A DNA stretch of 64,000 nt from Candidatus Rokuibacteriota bacterium (GTDB taxonomy: Bacteria > Methylomirabilota > Methylomirabilia > Rokubacteriales > CSP1-6), in the NCBI GenBank assembly GCA_003220345.1, contig QHSC01000092.1, forward strand, positions 1 to 64,000, written 5' to 3'. The position numbers and the translations under genes were made by a program. Positions 1-11,826 of this stretch are shown here, in pieces. Numbering within the stretch: the stretch's first letter is position 1; every line of letters begins with the position of its first letter. The notes under the pieces are model-generated. The model was not told the origin of the DNA. It saw only the letters and a program-made list of their open reading frames with translations, and ran no database searches.

Positions 1-1
1 A

Positions 2-493
2 CATGCGGAAAAGGGGGCGGCGCGGGCCGGCCGCAGCCTCGAAGGATTCCGCAACTGTGCGCTCACCAACATCGCGCTGCTCGACCCCGGCGAGGACGTC
101 ACCTCGAACCGCGTGATTCGCACGATCGGGCCGAACGTGATGGCCAGCGTCTACTACTTCTACGACGAGGTGCACGAGCGGGGCATCGATCCGCCGACCT
201 TTCTCCGGCCCATGTGGAAGCGATACTGCGCCCTCGTCGAGAAGACCCCGCCCGAGCGCCGGCACTTCCGCACCCACGAGTTCCACTACACGTACCTGCA
301 TCCGGGCGAGGCCGAGCTGATCGACGCCGACCTGATCCGGGCGACGTGCCTTGTCGGCTCCGCAGACGAGCTGATCGAACAGATCCGTGAGCTCGAGCGT
401 CAGGGCCTTCAGGAGCTCATGTTCGCCACCGGCGTGGACGAGAAGTGGCGCTTCGCCGAGGCCTTCGCGCGCCAGGTGATGGAGCGCGTCTAA
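2..493 (+). CDS. LLM-class flavin-dependent oxidoreductase (luciferase-like), 5' truncated by window edge
   Basis: Frame 2 is open from base 2 (HAEKGAARAGRSLEGFRNCALTNIALLDPGEDV...). C-terminal region typical of luciferase-like monooxygenases (GSADELIEQIRELERQGLQELMF). Confidence 0.75.
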   Translation, partial: HAEKGAARAGRSLEGFRNCALTNIALLDPGEDVTSNRVIRTIGPNVMASVYYFYDEVHERGIDPPTFLRPMWKRYCALVEKTPPERRHFRTHEFHYTYLHPGEAELIDADLIRATCLVGSADELIEQIRELERQGLQELMFATGVDEKWRFAEAFARQVMERV

Positions 494-562
494 TGCCCGT
501 GTCAGAAATCCGCGGACAACGCGTTTGGCCAGGCAGCCCCGCACACGTTATGATCGTCGCCC

Positions 563-910
563 ATGCCGATCCGGATCCTGAACACTCCGGTGACACTCGA
601 GGAGCTGAGACGACTTGCCGCGGATCAGTTCGGAGATTTCGTCAAGGCGGTGGTAGATGTGGGTCGCGGCGTGATGGCCATCGGCGGAGAGTTGCACGCT
701 GACGAGGAGGCCACGCTGCTCGACGAAGGGGCTCGTCAAGCGGATCTCTGGGGCATCAATCTGTACCCCGACCGACCGGTGGAAGAGATGGTGGAGTTCG
801 ACTCGATGATCAATGTTCGTCCGTCTCAGAGCAATCGATCGCGGGGAGTCGAGGACCCGACTGTCCGGCGCCAGATCCAGGTCATCGTCGAGAGGCTGGT
901 CGTTCGGTGA
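563..910 (+). CDS. DUF5674 family protein
   Basis: 115 aa ORF; AIGGELHADEEA...LWGINLYPD...FDSMINVRPSQSNRSRGVEDP matches my memory of DUF5674 proteins. Confidence 0.75.
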   Translation: MPIRILNTPVTLEELRRLAADQFGDFVKAVVDVGRGVMAIGGELHADEEATLLDEGARQADLWGINLYPDRPVEEMVEFDSMINVRPSQSNRSRGVEDPTVRRQIQVIVERLVVR

Positions 911-1245
911 GCGAGCCGCGTCACCAGCACCGTGACCTGGCGGCTGGACGGTGGGGGCAGCTCTCGCTCGCCGAGCAACTTGGCAATGTCGGCAGCGAGG
1001 TCGGACGAATGCTCCGCTGGCGAGACCGCGACGACCGTCTGATGTCGAGCGCTTTCGATCGAGCGCTGGAGCTGCTGGACCTGACGCTCGCCGACTCGCG
1101 CTGGCGCGGTCGCTTACGCGAAATTGCCAGGGTGCGGGAGCTCCTGTGCGATGCCATGGCCGGCGGCCGCGACTATGCCACCATGCTGGAGGACCTGGAC
1201 CGCTACTTCCTCGCCTTCGCCATGGCGGCGCGTAGAAGCCGATAG
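907..1245 (+). CDS. Small conserved hypothetical protein, partner of the DUF5674 gene
   Basis: GTG start overlaps the upstream stop (GTGA, 907-910); coherent 112 aa protein (SLAEQLGNVGSEVGRMLRW...FDRALELLDLTL). Confidence 0.65.
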   Translation: MSEPRHQHRDLAAGRWGQLSLAEQLGNVGSEVGRMLRWRDRDDRLMSSAFDRALELLDLTLADSRWRGRLREIARVRELLCDAMAGGRDYATMLEDLDRYFLAFAMAARRSR

Positions 1246-1272
1246 TCTAAGCCAGGACTCTCCATATCGATA

Positions 1273-1755
1273 TCACGCGCGGCCGGTCGTGCTTTCCAGG
1301 CGGAGGGCGGCGCATTCATCGTAGAGGATGCCGTCGACGATGGTGACGGGTTGGCCGACCATGGCCAGGAGCTTCTCGATCTTGTAGTCGCCGAAGCGCA
1401 GGCCCATGCGGGCATAGCGCGCCCCGATCACCACCTTGGCAATGCCGGACACGCAGATGGCGAAGCAGCACATGGCGCACGGCTCCACCGTGGTGTAGAG
1501 GACGCAGTCGGCGAGCGGACCCTGACCCGCGCGGTAGCTGGGATTCACGACGCGGAGCCGCGTGGAGAGGCGCCGCAGCACCACCGTCTCCGCGTGGGCG
1601 GTCACGTCGAAGGTGGAAACCGCCTCGTTGTGCCCGCGCGCGAGGACCTCGCCACCGCGCACGATGACGCCGCCCACCGCCATGTTGCCCTCGGCGAGGC
1701 CGGCGCGCGCTTCTTCCAGCGCGATCCGCATGAACCGCTCGTGCTCGGTATCCAT
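1273..1755 (-). CDS. Nucleoside deaminase (CMP/dCMP deaminase-type zinc enzyme)
   Basis: HAE and PCAMC zinc/catalytic motifs (TAHAETVVLRRL...TTVEPCAMCCFAI). Confidence 0.88.
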   Translation of the reverse strand: MDTEHERFMRIALEEARAGLAEGNMAVGGVIVRGGEVLARGHNEAVSTFDVTAHAETVVLRRLSTRLRVVNPSYRAGQGPLADCVLYTTVEPCAMCCFAICVSGIAKVVIGARYARMGLRFGDYKIEKLLAMVGQPVTIVDGILYDECAALRLESTTGRA

Positions 1756-1936
1756 GTCGCCTCTCCTCCGGGGCCGACGACGAATGTGCGTGCAGCTACG
1801 CTCTTCGCACGCCCACCGCTGTATTGCAAGACTTGCCTCGCGCGTGATCGGTGGGGGGGTGTCGGGGGAGAAGCGGCGACGCTCCCCCCTGACTTGAACA
1901 GACCGGTGGGGGGGTGTCGGGGGAGGAGCGGCGACG

Positions 1937-4237
<2,301 letters not shown>

Positions 4238-4390
4238 GCTCTCCCCGCTTCCTCCTGGAAGTCGCCGTCCCATGCCCTGCGGTGTCCGAGCAGTACCCTT
4301 CGCCGGAGTTATCGGCAGGGGCCGGCCCGGAGCGGAGGGGGTAGGAGAGTGGGAATTGACGGTCCCGGCGGCTTGGGCTAGGCTCGGCGC

Positions 4391-5821
4391 GTGCTCGATC
4401 TCGTGATCCGTGGCGGGCAGGTCGTGACGTCCCAGGGCGTGGCCATCGCCGACGTGGGCGTGGAGGGGGAGCGCATCGCCATCCTCGGCACGCCGGGCTC
4501 GCTCCCCGCGGAGTCGGCGCGCGTCATCGACGCCACGGGCAAGATCGTGGTGCCGGGGGGCGTCGAGCCGCACGCGCACCTCGCGCACCCCATCATGTCG
4601 CACCCCGATGAGCCCAGCATCACCCTCGGCCCCGAGGAAGACACCAAGGGCATGGCCTGCGGCGGCACGACGACCCACGTGGATTTCTGCTTCGTGCGGC
4701 CCGGTGGCGAGATCATGCCGATGCTGGAGCAGCGGGCGGCGCGGTGGAAAGGGCAGTCCTACGTCGACTACGCTTTCCACATCACGCTGGCGGGGGCGCT
4801 GCCCCTGCGGACCTTCGAGCAGATCCCCGAGGCAATCCAGCAGGGGCACCCGTCCTTCAAGGTGTTCACGACGAGCATCCTGCCCCCGCATCCCAAGCGC
4901 CCCACGAACCGCATCGACTTCGGCCGCATCGGCTTCGCCATGGAGAAGGTGGCCAAGCACGGCGGCATCATGATCGTGCACGGCGAGGACGAGGATCTCG
5001 TCCAGTTCAACTACGAGCTCTTCCGCGAGCAAGACCGGATGGACGGGTCGAACCTCCACCTCGTGCACACCAATCTATCCGAGCTGCTCGCCTTCCGGCG
5101 CACCATCGCGCTCGCGCGGGCCAAGGGGGCGGGCATCTACTTCGTTCACACCTCGGCGCGGGAAGGGGTGGAGGCCATCGCGGAGGCTCGCGCCGCGGGT
5201 CTGCCCGTGTACGGCGAGACGCTCCACCAGTACGCGTGCTTCAACGCGGAGTACTACAAGACCCCGCGTGGCTTCTGCTCGCACACGTATCCCTCGCTGA
5301 AGTTCCCGGAGGATCAGGCCGCGCTCTGGAACGGGCTCGTGCACGGCGGGCTCTCCACCCTGGCCACCGACGAGTACCCGACGAGCCTCGCCCTCAAGCT
5401 CAGGGGAAAGACCATCGAGGACGTCACGGGCGGCAACGTGGGCGCCGAGGCGCGCATGGGCATCGGCTTCACCGAGGGTGTGGGCAAGCGCGGCATGTCG
5501 CTCGAGCGGTACGTGGACATCACCGCGACGAATGCCGCCAAGATCCTCGGCCTCTACCCTCGCAAGGGTGTCATCGCGCCGGGCAGCGACGCCGACTTCG
5601 CCCTCATCGATCCGACCATCCGCAAGACGCTGACCAAGGACGATTTCCACGTCACGGACTACAGCCCCTGGGAGGGCTGGCAGGTGACGGGCTGGCCGGT
5701 CATGACCATCCTGCGCGGGCGCGTCATCGCCGACCGCGGCAAGCTCCTCGGCAGCACGGGCGATGGCCAGCTCCTCACGCGCAAGATCGACCCGCGGGTC
5801 CTGAACCGGCCCGCCTGCTGA
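4391..5821 (+). CDS. Dihydropyrimidinase / D-hydantoinase family amidohydrolase
   Basis: [45 protein letters not shown] amidohydrolase motifs. Confidence 0.88.
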   Translation: MLDLVIRGGQVVTSQGVAIADVGVEGERIAILGTPGSLPAESARVIDATGKIVVPGGVEPHAHLAHPIMSHPDEPSITLGPEEDTKGMACGGTTTHVDFCFVRPGGEIMPMLEQRAARWKGQSYVDYAFHITLAGALPLRTFEQIPEAIQQGHPSFKVFTTSILPPHPKRPTNRIDFGRIGFAMEKVAKHGGIMIVHGEDEDLVQFNYELFREQDRMDGSNLHLVHTNLSELLAFRRTIALARAKGAGIYFVHTSAREGVEAIAEARAAGLPVYGETLHQYACFNAEYYKTPRGFCSHTYPSLKFPEDQAALWNGLVHGGLSTLATDEYPTSLALKLRGKTIEDVTGGNVGAEARMGIGFTEGVGKRGMSLERYVDITATNAAKILGLYPRKGVIAPGSDADFALIDPTIRKTLTKDDFHVTDYSPWEGWQVTGWPVMTILRGRVIADRGKLLGSTGDGQLLTRKIDPRVLNRPAC

Positions 5822-5835
5822 TCGGAGGCTCTCCC

Positions 5836-6291
5836 ATGGCCGGCAAGCTCTTCGAAGAGCTCGCGGTGGGCCAGGTGTTCCAGCATCAGCCCGGCCGCAC
5901 CGTCACCGAAGCCGACAACGTGCTGTTCTCGTGCCTGACCATGAACCCGCAGCCGCTCCACGTGGACTTCCACGCCGCGGCCAAGGCCGAGTTCGGCAAG
6001 CCGCTCGTCAACAGCCTCTTCACCCTTGGCGTCGCCGTGGGGCTCTCCGTCGGAGAGACGACGCTGGGCACCACGGTGGGCAACCTGGGCTTCGAGAAGG
6101 TGGAGTTTCCCAAGCCGGTCTTTCACGGCGACACCATCTATGCGGAGACGGAAGTGGTGGAGAAGCGCGAGTCGAAGTCTCGGCCCGAATGGGGGATCGT
6201 CACCTTCGAGCACCGTGCGAAGAACCAGCACGGCGAGCTCATCATGCGCTGCCGCCGCGCCGCCATGATGCGCCGGAAGGGCAAGGCGTGA
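5836..6291 (+). CDS. MaoC family dehydratase
   Basis: [44 protein letters not shown] hot-dog fold (R)-hydratase motif. Confidence 0.9.
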   Translation: MAGKLFEELAVGQVFQHQPGRTVTEADNVLFSCLTMNPQPLHVDFHAAAKAEFGKPLVNSLFTLGVAVGLSVGETTLGTTVGNLGFEKVEFPKPVFHGDTIYAETEVVEKRESKSRPEWGIVTFEHRAKNQHGELIMRCRRAAMMRRKGKA

Positions 6292-7175
6292 TGCGCCGAT
6301 CGCTTCACTTCGTCCCCGGCGGACAGGAGCGGATGATCGCCAAGGCCCTCACCCTCCCCGCGGATGGCCTCATCCTCGATCTCGAGGACGCGGTGCCTCC
6401 TTCATTGAAGCCCGCGACGCGGCCCATCGTGCGTCGCTGGCTCGAGACCCTCGACTTCGGCGGGCGCGAGCGGTGGGTGCGGATGAATCCGATCTTCACC
6501 GAGCACGCCATCCCCGACCTGGAGGAGACCATCACCGCCCGGCCCGATGGATACCTGGTGCCCAAGCCGCGCTCGGCCGCCGACGTGCGCCAGGTGGCGC
6601 AGGCCCTCGAGCGGCTCGAGGAGAAACACGGGATCCCCTTCGGGTCGACCAAGCTCATCCTCATCGCCACGGAGACGCCGCGCGGGCTCCTCAACATCGG
6701 CGAGGTCGCCGCGGCCAGCCCGCGGATCACCGCGCTGTCCTGGGGCATCGAGGACCTGGGGGCGGCCATGGGCCTGCCCCGCGTTCGGGATGAGTCGGGG
6801 CGCTATCTGGACATTCCCCGCCACGCGCGTGTCATGTGCGCGGTGGCAGCCTCGGCCGCAGGCGTGGAATGGCTCGACACCGTCTACACGGATATTCCCG
6901 ATCTCGAAGGGCTGCGGCGCGAGTGCAGGGAAGGCGTGGCCATGGGCTTCAGCGGGAAGCTGTCGATCCATCCGAGCCAGGTCGAGGTGATCAACCAGGA
7001 GTTCACGCCCTCCAAGGCCGACGCCGAGGATGCCCTCGCGCTCATCGCGGCCTTCGAAGAGCACGCGCGCAAGGGCGCGGGCGCCTTCGCCTGGAAGGGC
7101 CAGATGATGGACCAGCCCCACCTCACCCGCGCGCAAAAGATCGCCGAGCGCGCCCGGCAGGCAGGGGTCATCTGA
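6291..7175 (+). CDS. HpcH/HpaI aldolase / CitE-like CoA ester lyase
   Basis: RRSLHFVPGGQERMIAKAL...LILDLEDAVPP; GKLSIHPSQVEVINQEFTPS typical of CitE/malyl-CoA lyase-like proteins. ATG shares a base with the upstream TGA. Confidence 0.9.
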   Translation: MRRSLHFVPGGQERMIAKALTLPADGLILDLEDAVPPSLKPATRPIVRRWLETLDFGGRERWVRMNPIFTEHAIPDLEETITARPDGYLVPKPRSAADVRQVAQALERLEEKHGIPFGSTKLILIATETPRGLLNIGEVAAASPRITALSWGIEDLGAAMGLPRVRDESGRYLDIPRHARVMCAVAASAAGVEWLDTVYTDIPDLEGLRRECREGVAMGFSGKLSIHPSQVEVINQEFTPSKADAEDALALIAAFEEHARKGAGAFAWKGQMMDQPHLTRAQKIAERARQAGVI

Positions 7176-8752
7176 CGGCAGCGCAGGCCTCGCGCCGCGC
7201 CGGACTCTGGCTCGCGGCGCTCCTTCTCGCGAGTGCCGTCGTCTTCGCGCTTCCTCTCGGCCGCCGCCCGCTCAGCAACCAGGACGAGGCCCGCTATGGT
7301 CTCCTCGCCCGGGAGGCCGTCGAGCATGGCCGCTGGATCCTCCCCGGCGTGCGCGACGAGGTCTACCTCAACAAGCCGCCCCTTTACTTCTGGGTCGTCG
7401 CGGTCTTCGCCCTGCCCTTTGGGGCTGTCACGGATGCCACCGCGCCCATCGCGTCCGTGCTGTCGGCCCTCATGGGGCTCCTCGGCGTGTTCGCCGTCGG
7501 GCGTCGATTGTGGGACGACGACACGGGGCTGGCCGCGGCCGTGGTGCTCGCCACCAGCCCCTTCTATTTCTTCATGGCGCACCAGGTGCTCACCGACATG
7601 ATGCTGACCGCGTGGATGACCTGGGCGCTCTACTTCTACCTCGCCTCGCTGGACGAGGGCGCCCGGCGCGGCGCGCTGGTGGGCTTCTATCTGTGCGCGG
7701 CGGGCGGCCTCGCCGCCAAGGGGCCGGCCGCCCTCATGGTGCTGGTGGCCGCCGTCGCCGCGAGCCTCGCCACGGACGGCGCGCAGGGGCTCAAGCGGCT
7801 CCGGCTGCCCATGGGGGTCGGCATCCTCGCTCTGACGGCGCTGCCGTGGCTCCTGCCCTATCTCCTCCAGCGCGAGAAGAGCTACGGGCGAGCCGTGGTG
7901 ATGACGGACTATCTCGGCTGGTACTTCAAGAGCGCGGTCGGCTCGAGGCTGCAGGCGATCGCCGGACACCTGCTGCGCTTCTTGCCGTGGGGCGCTTTCC
8001 TGATCCCGGCGGCGTGGTGGTGGACGCGGTCGCGCGACGTCGGCCGGCGGCGGGTTCTCGTGTGGGCCGCGACGCTCATCGTGCTGCTGAGCCTCTCGGG
8101 CGAGCAGCGCGCGCGCTACTTCCTTCCCCTCTGGCCCGTGCTGGCGCTCTTCGTCGGCCAGTTCTTCACGAGGGCCCCGGCCCGCCTCGTGGCATGGGCG
8201 AGCGGCGCCTATCTCCTGGTGATGATGGGAGCGGGGGCCTTTCTGCTCTGGGGGGGCGTGTCCGATCCCGACGCCGTCTTTCTTCCCGCCGCGCCGTGGG
8301 AGCGCTGGCTGGTGGCGGGCGCCCTCGTCATCGGGGCGGCGCTCGGGCTCTGGCAGCTTCTCCGCGGCGGCAACGGGTTCGCGGCGGCCACGTGGATGGC
8401 CGCCGGGCTCGGCATTGCTCTCGCGGTGACCGCCGTCGAGTATCCCGCTCGCTTCGCCCAGGCCAACGACTATCGCGGCGTGGCCCAGCGCTTCGTCTCG
8501 CGCCTCGACGCCGGCGCTCCGCTGCTCTCCTATCCGGACGCCAACCTCGCCTGGGATTTCTACATGCGACACCCCGTGCGCGAGGTGCGGAGCGACGCGG
8601 AGGTGAAATCTCTCCTCGCTTCAACGCCCGGGGCGCGCCTCATGCTGCGCGAGGAGGACTGGACCCGTCTTCGCGCCGTCGCCCATCCCACCTGGCGCGT
8701 GCTGGACGAGGGCACGGTGGGCCGCCGCCACTTCGTGCTCCTCGGCGACTAG
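7172..8752 (+). CDS. Glycosyltransferase family 39-like (ArnT/PMT) integral membrane protein; start codon uncertain
   Basis: LSNQDEARYGLLAREAVEHGRWILPGVRDEVYLNKPPLYFW motif followed by many TM segments. The 638 aa ORF call extends into the CoA-lyase gene. Confidence 0.85.
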   Translation: MTAAQASRRAGLWLAALLLASAVVFALPLGRRPLSNQDEARYGLLAREAVEHGRWILPGVRDEVYLNKPPLYFWVVAVFALPFGAVTDATAPIASVLSALMGLLGVFAVGRRLWDDDTGLAAAVVLATSPFYFFMAHQVLTDMMLTAWMTWALYFYLASLDEGARRGALVGFYLCAAGGLAAKGPAALMVLVAAVAASLATDGAQGLKRLRLPMGVGILALTALPWLLPYLLQREKSYGRAVVMTDYLGWYFKSAVGSRLQAIAGHLLRFLPWGAFLIPAAWWWTRSRDVGRRRVLVWAATLIVLLSLSGEQRARYFLPLWPVLALFVGQFFTRAPARLVAWASGAYLLVMMGAGAFLLWGGVSDPDAVFLPAAPWERWLVAGALVIGAALGLWQLLRGGNGFAAATWMAAGLGIALAVTAVEYPARFAQANDYRGVAQRFVSRLDAGAPLLSYPDANLAWDFYMRHPVREVRSDAEVKSLLASTPGARLMLREEDWTRLRAVAHPTWRVLDEGTVGRRHFVLLGD

Positions 8753-9825
8753 AACATCAGCACCGTGCGCGCGACCTCGCCCGCCTTCATGGCGCGAAAC
8801 GCTTCGTTCACGTCCTCGAGCTTGCCGCGACGGGTGATCATCTCGTCCAGCTTGAGGCGGCCCTGGCGGTACAGGTCGATGTAGCGCGGCATGTCCACCT
8901 TGAAGCGGTTGGAGCCCATGCTGCAACCCTGGATCTTCTTCTCGCGGAGGAACATGGGGCCGTCGAGCTCGATCTTCTGTCCCACCGGGATCATGCCCAC
9001 CACGGTGGCGGTGCCGCCCGGCCGGATGCAATCGAAGCACTGCTCGGCGGCGATCTTGAGGCCGATGCACTCGAAGGAGTAGTCTGCGCCGCCATTGGTC
9101 AGATCGCGAATGGCCTTCACGGGATCGCCGGACGACGCGTTGACGCCGTGGGTGGCGCCCAGCTCGCGCGCCTTGGCCAGCTTGGACTCCACCGTGTCCA
9201 CCGCGATGATCGTGCGCGCCCCCGCGATGCGGGCGCCCTGGATGGCGGCCAGGCCCACGCCACCCGCGCCGAAGACGGCCACGGTGCTGCCCGCTTCGAT
9301 CCGGGCCGTGTTCAGCACGGCGCCCACGCCCGTGGTGACGCCGCAGCCGATGAGGGCGGCGCGATCCAGCGGCATGGTGTCGTCGATCTTCACGAGGGCG
9401 TTCTCGTGGACGAGCATCTTCTCCGCGTAGGCGGAAAGGTTGGCGAACTGGTTGACGGCTTGGCCCTTCCACGACAGCTTGGGCGGATCCGTCTTGGCCC
9501 GCACGGGCCGCGTCTGGCAGAGATGGGTCTTGCCGGTGAGGCAGTAGTCGCAATGGCCGCAGAAGACGGAGAGACAAGCGATGACGTGATCGCCCGGCTT
9601 GAACTCGCCCACCTGGAGGCCGACCTCTTCCACGATCCCGGCGGCCTCGTGGCCCAGGATGGCGGGGGTGGGGAAGGGATAGAAGCCGTCGACGAAGTGC
9701 AGGTCGCTGTGGCAGACGCCGGAGGCGACGGTGCGCACGAGCACCTCGCGACCCATGGGCTTGTCGATGTCGACTTCCTCGATCGTCAGGGGCTGATGCG
9801 GGCCATGGAACATGGCAGCTTTCAT
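8749..9825 (-). CDS. Zn-dependent alcohol dehydrogenase (class III / NDMA-dependent-like)
   Basis: GVCHSDLHFVDG, GHEAAGIVEEVG, FCGHCDYCLTGKTHLC, AVFGAGGVGLAAIQGA. Confidence 0.92.
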   Translation of the reverse strand: MKAAMFHGPHQPLTIEEVDIDKPMGREVLVRTVASGVCHSDLHFVDGFYPFPTPAILGHEAAGIVEEVGLQVGEFKPGDHVIACLSVFCGHCDYCLTGKTHLCQTRPVRAKTDPPKLSWKGQAVNQFANLSAYAEKMLVHENALVKIDDTMPLDRAALIGCGVTTGVGAVLNTARIEAGSTVAVFGAGGVGLAAIQGARIAGARTIIAVDTVESKLAKARELGATHGVNASSGDPVKAIRDLTNGGADYSFECIGLKIAAEQCFDCIRPGGTATVVGMIPVGQKIELDGPMFLREKKIQGCSMGSNRFKVDMPRYIDLYRQGRLKLDEMITRRGKLEDVNEAFRAMKAGEVARTVLMF

Positions 9826-9917
9826 GGAGGCCTCCTCTTGGATTTACGGGCCCGGGAGCGTCTCACCGGGAGCAGGCCCAGAGAGTGCGCCGCCGTGCCC
9901 GACGTGTCAAGCCGTGA

Positions 9918-10523
9918 TCAGACGGCGCCCGACTCCGACCGCGGGAGACCGTCGAGATGGTCGATGGAGTTCAGCAGCCGGACTCGCCAGGGGGCGGGAT
10001 AGTCGATGATGGTGAGGGCCGTGTTCTCCCAGCGCTCCGGCGCCTCCTGCCCGTCGGGCAGGATCAGGTGCCGCCCGGCCAGCGAGCGACAGACGAGGCC
10101 GTGCGTGACGACGGCGAGGTTTCCCTTGGCCGCGGCGGCCGTCTGCTGGACGAGCGCCCAGGCGCGATCGACGCGAGCGTGGAAGACCTCCCAGCTTTCC
10201 CCGTTCGGCGGCGTGTAGGCCGGGGCGAACATGTCGAAGCGCAGCTCCGCGTAGGGCGTGCCGCGGATGTCGCCGAAGTTGCGCTCCTGGAGGAGGGGGT
10301 CATATCGCACGGGGGCGCCGGTGGCGCCCCGCAGGTAGTCGGCCGTGGTGACCGCTCGCGCAAGATCGCTCGAGAGGATGCTGGCGATGCCCTCTCGCTC
10401 GAGGCGCCGGGCCAGCCGCTCGGCCTGGGTCATGCCGCGGGGCGAGAGCGGGTTGTCGGGAAGCTGGACGGTGCGCGACGCATTGCCCAGCGTCTCGCCG
10501 TGGCGGATGAGAAAGATGGACAC
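9918..10523 (-). CDS. Histidine phosphatase family protein
   Basis: FLIRHGETLGNASRTVQ phosphohistidine motif; VVTHGLVCRSL. Confidence 0.92.
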   Translation of the reverse strand: MSIFLIRHGETLGNASRTVQLPDNPLSPRGMTQAERLARRLEREGIASILSSDLARAVTTADYLRGATGAPVRYDPLLQERNFGDIRGTPYAELRFDMFAPAYTPPNGESWEVFHARVDRAWALVQQTAAAAKGNLAVVTHGLVCRSLAGRHLILPDGQEAPERWENTALTIIDYPAPWRVRLLNSIDHLDGLPRSESGAV

Positions 10524-10555
10524 GAGGCTTTACCGACGAAGTGGGATGGTGCGAC

Positions 10556-11752
10556 TCAGATCACGCGGTCACGACGAAGGCCCGCGATGTCCCCCGCCGC
10601 ATAGCCCAGGCCGGCCAGGACGTCGTCGGTATGCTGGCCGAGCTTCGGCGCCGTCACCCGCACGGCCACCGCGCTGTCGGACATCTTCACGGGCGTCCGG
10701 ATGTGGGGCACGCGGCCGAGCTCGGTATCCTCGGCGTGCACGACCATCTCGCGGTGCAGCACCTGCGGATCGGCGAAGAGCTGCTCGTAGGTGTACACGG
10801 GCCCGCACGGCACTCCCGCGTCGTCCAGCGCCTTGATCCAGTGCGCGGTGGGCGCCGTGGCCAGGACCGCCGAGATCTCCTTCTCGAGGGCGAAGCGATT
10901 CTTCCGGCGATCGGGGCCGCGGCGGAAGCGCGGGTCCTCGAGCCACTCGGGATGGCCGAGGGCGGGCGCGCAGCGCTCCCAGATGCCCTGGCCGGCCGCG
11001 CCGATCATCATGTAGCCGTCCTTGGTCTCGAAGCGCTGGTACGGCGCGTTCTGCCGATGGCGGGAGCCCATTCGCTTGGGCTCCACGTGATCGGCGAGCC
11101 AGCCCGCGCTCGTCCACGAGGAAAAGGCCACCGCCGTCTCCAGGAGCGAGCACTCGACGCGCTGTCCCTGGCCCGTGCGCTGCCGCTCGTAGAGGGCGGC
11201 GAGGATGCCCTGCACTCCCCACATGCCGGTGCCGAGATCGCAGATGGGCAGGCCCACCGAGGTCGGAGGCCCGTCCGGCTCTCCCGTGACGTGCATGATC
11301 CCGCCCATGCCTTGCGCGATCAGATCGAAGCCGCCCTTCTCGCGATAGGGCCCATCAGAGCCGAAGCCGGAAAGCTGGGCATAGACGAGGCGCGGGTTCT
11401 TCTCCTTGAGCGTCTCGAAGCCGAGCCCGGCCCGCTCCATGACGGTGGCGCGGTAGTTTTCCACGAGCACGTCCATGCCGGCGACGAGCTTGAGGAAGAT
11501 CTCCTTGCCGCGGGGCGACTTGTAATCGAGCGTCAGGCTCTTCTTGTTGCGGTTGATGTAGCGGAAGTAGGGATTGCGCTCGCTGCCGTCGCCCATGGCG
11601 CGCGAGGAATCGCCCGCCCCGGGCCGCTCCACCTTGATCACGTCGGCGCCCATGTCGGCCAGGATCATGGTGCAGTACGGCCCCGCCATGTGCTCGGTCA
11701 GGTCGAGAACCCTGAGCCCATCCAGGGGCCCGCGCGCGTTCTTCTGGGCCAT
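10556..11752 (-). CDS. CaiB/BaiF CoA-transferase
   Basis: GPLDGLRVLDLTEHMAGPYCTMILADMGADVIKVERPGAGD family III CoA-transferase signature. Confidence 0.95.
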   Translation of the reverse strand: MAQKNARGPLDGLRVLDLTEHMAGPYCTMILADMGADVIKVERPGAGDSSRAMGDGSERNPYFRYINRNKKSLTLDYKSPRGKEIFLKLVAGMDVLVENYRATVMERAGLGFETLKEKNPRLVYAQLSGFGSDGPYREKGGFDLIAQGMGGIMHVTGEPDGPPTSVGLPICDLGTGMWGVQGILAALYERQRTGQGQRVECSLLETAVAFSSWTSAGWLADHVEPKRMGSRHRQNAPYQRFETKDGYMMIGAAGQGIWERCAPALGHPEWLEDPRFRRGPDRRKNRFALEKEISAVLATAPTAHWIKALDDAGVPCGPVYTYEQLFADPQVLHREMVVHAEDTELGRVPHIRTPVKMSDSAVAVRVTAPKLGQHTDDVLAGLGYAAGDIAGLRRDRVI

Positions 11753-11826
11753 GTCACCTCCGTGAAAGTCACGTCTTCATGCCGGCCGCTCACGAAGCCG
11801 GAGGGCATCATAGCTTGCCCGCGCCT

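Noticed and set aside
4238-5068. N-terminal extension of the hybrid kinase ORF 1937..5068
   Set aside because: Antisense to the hydantoinase gene; MSGRAS... at 4237 followed by TM helices is a better start.
7510-10002. 830 aa plus-strand ORF crossing the GT39-like gene and the ADH gene
   Set aside because: Out-of-frame/antisense reading of two genes; Arg/Gly/Ala-rich translation without motifs.
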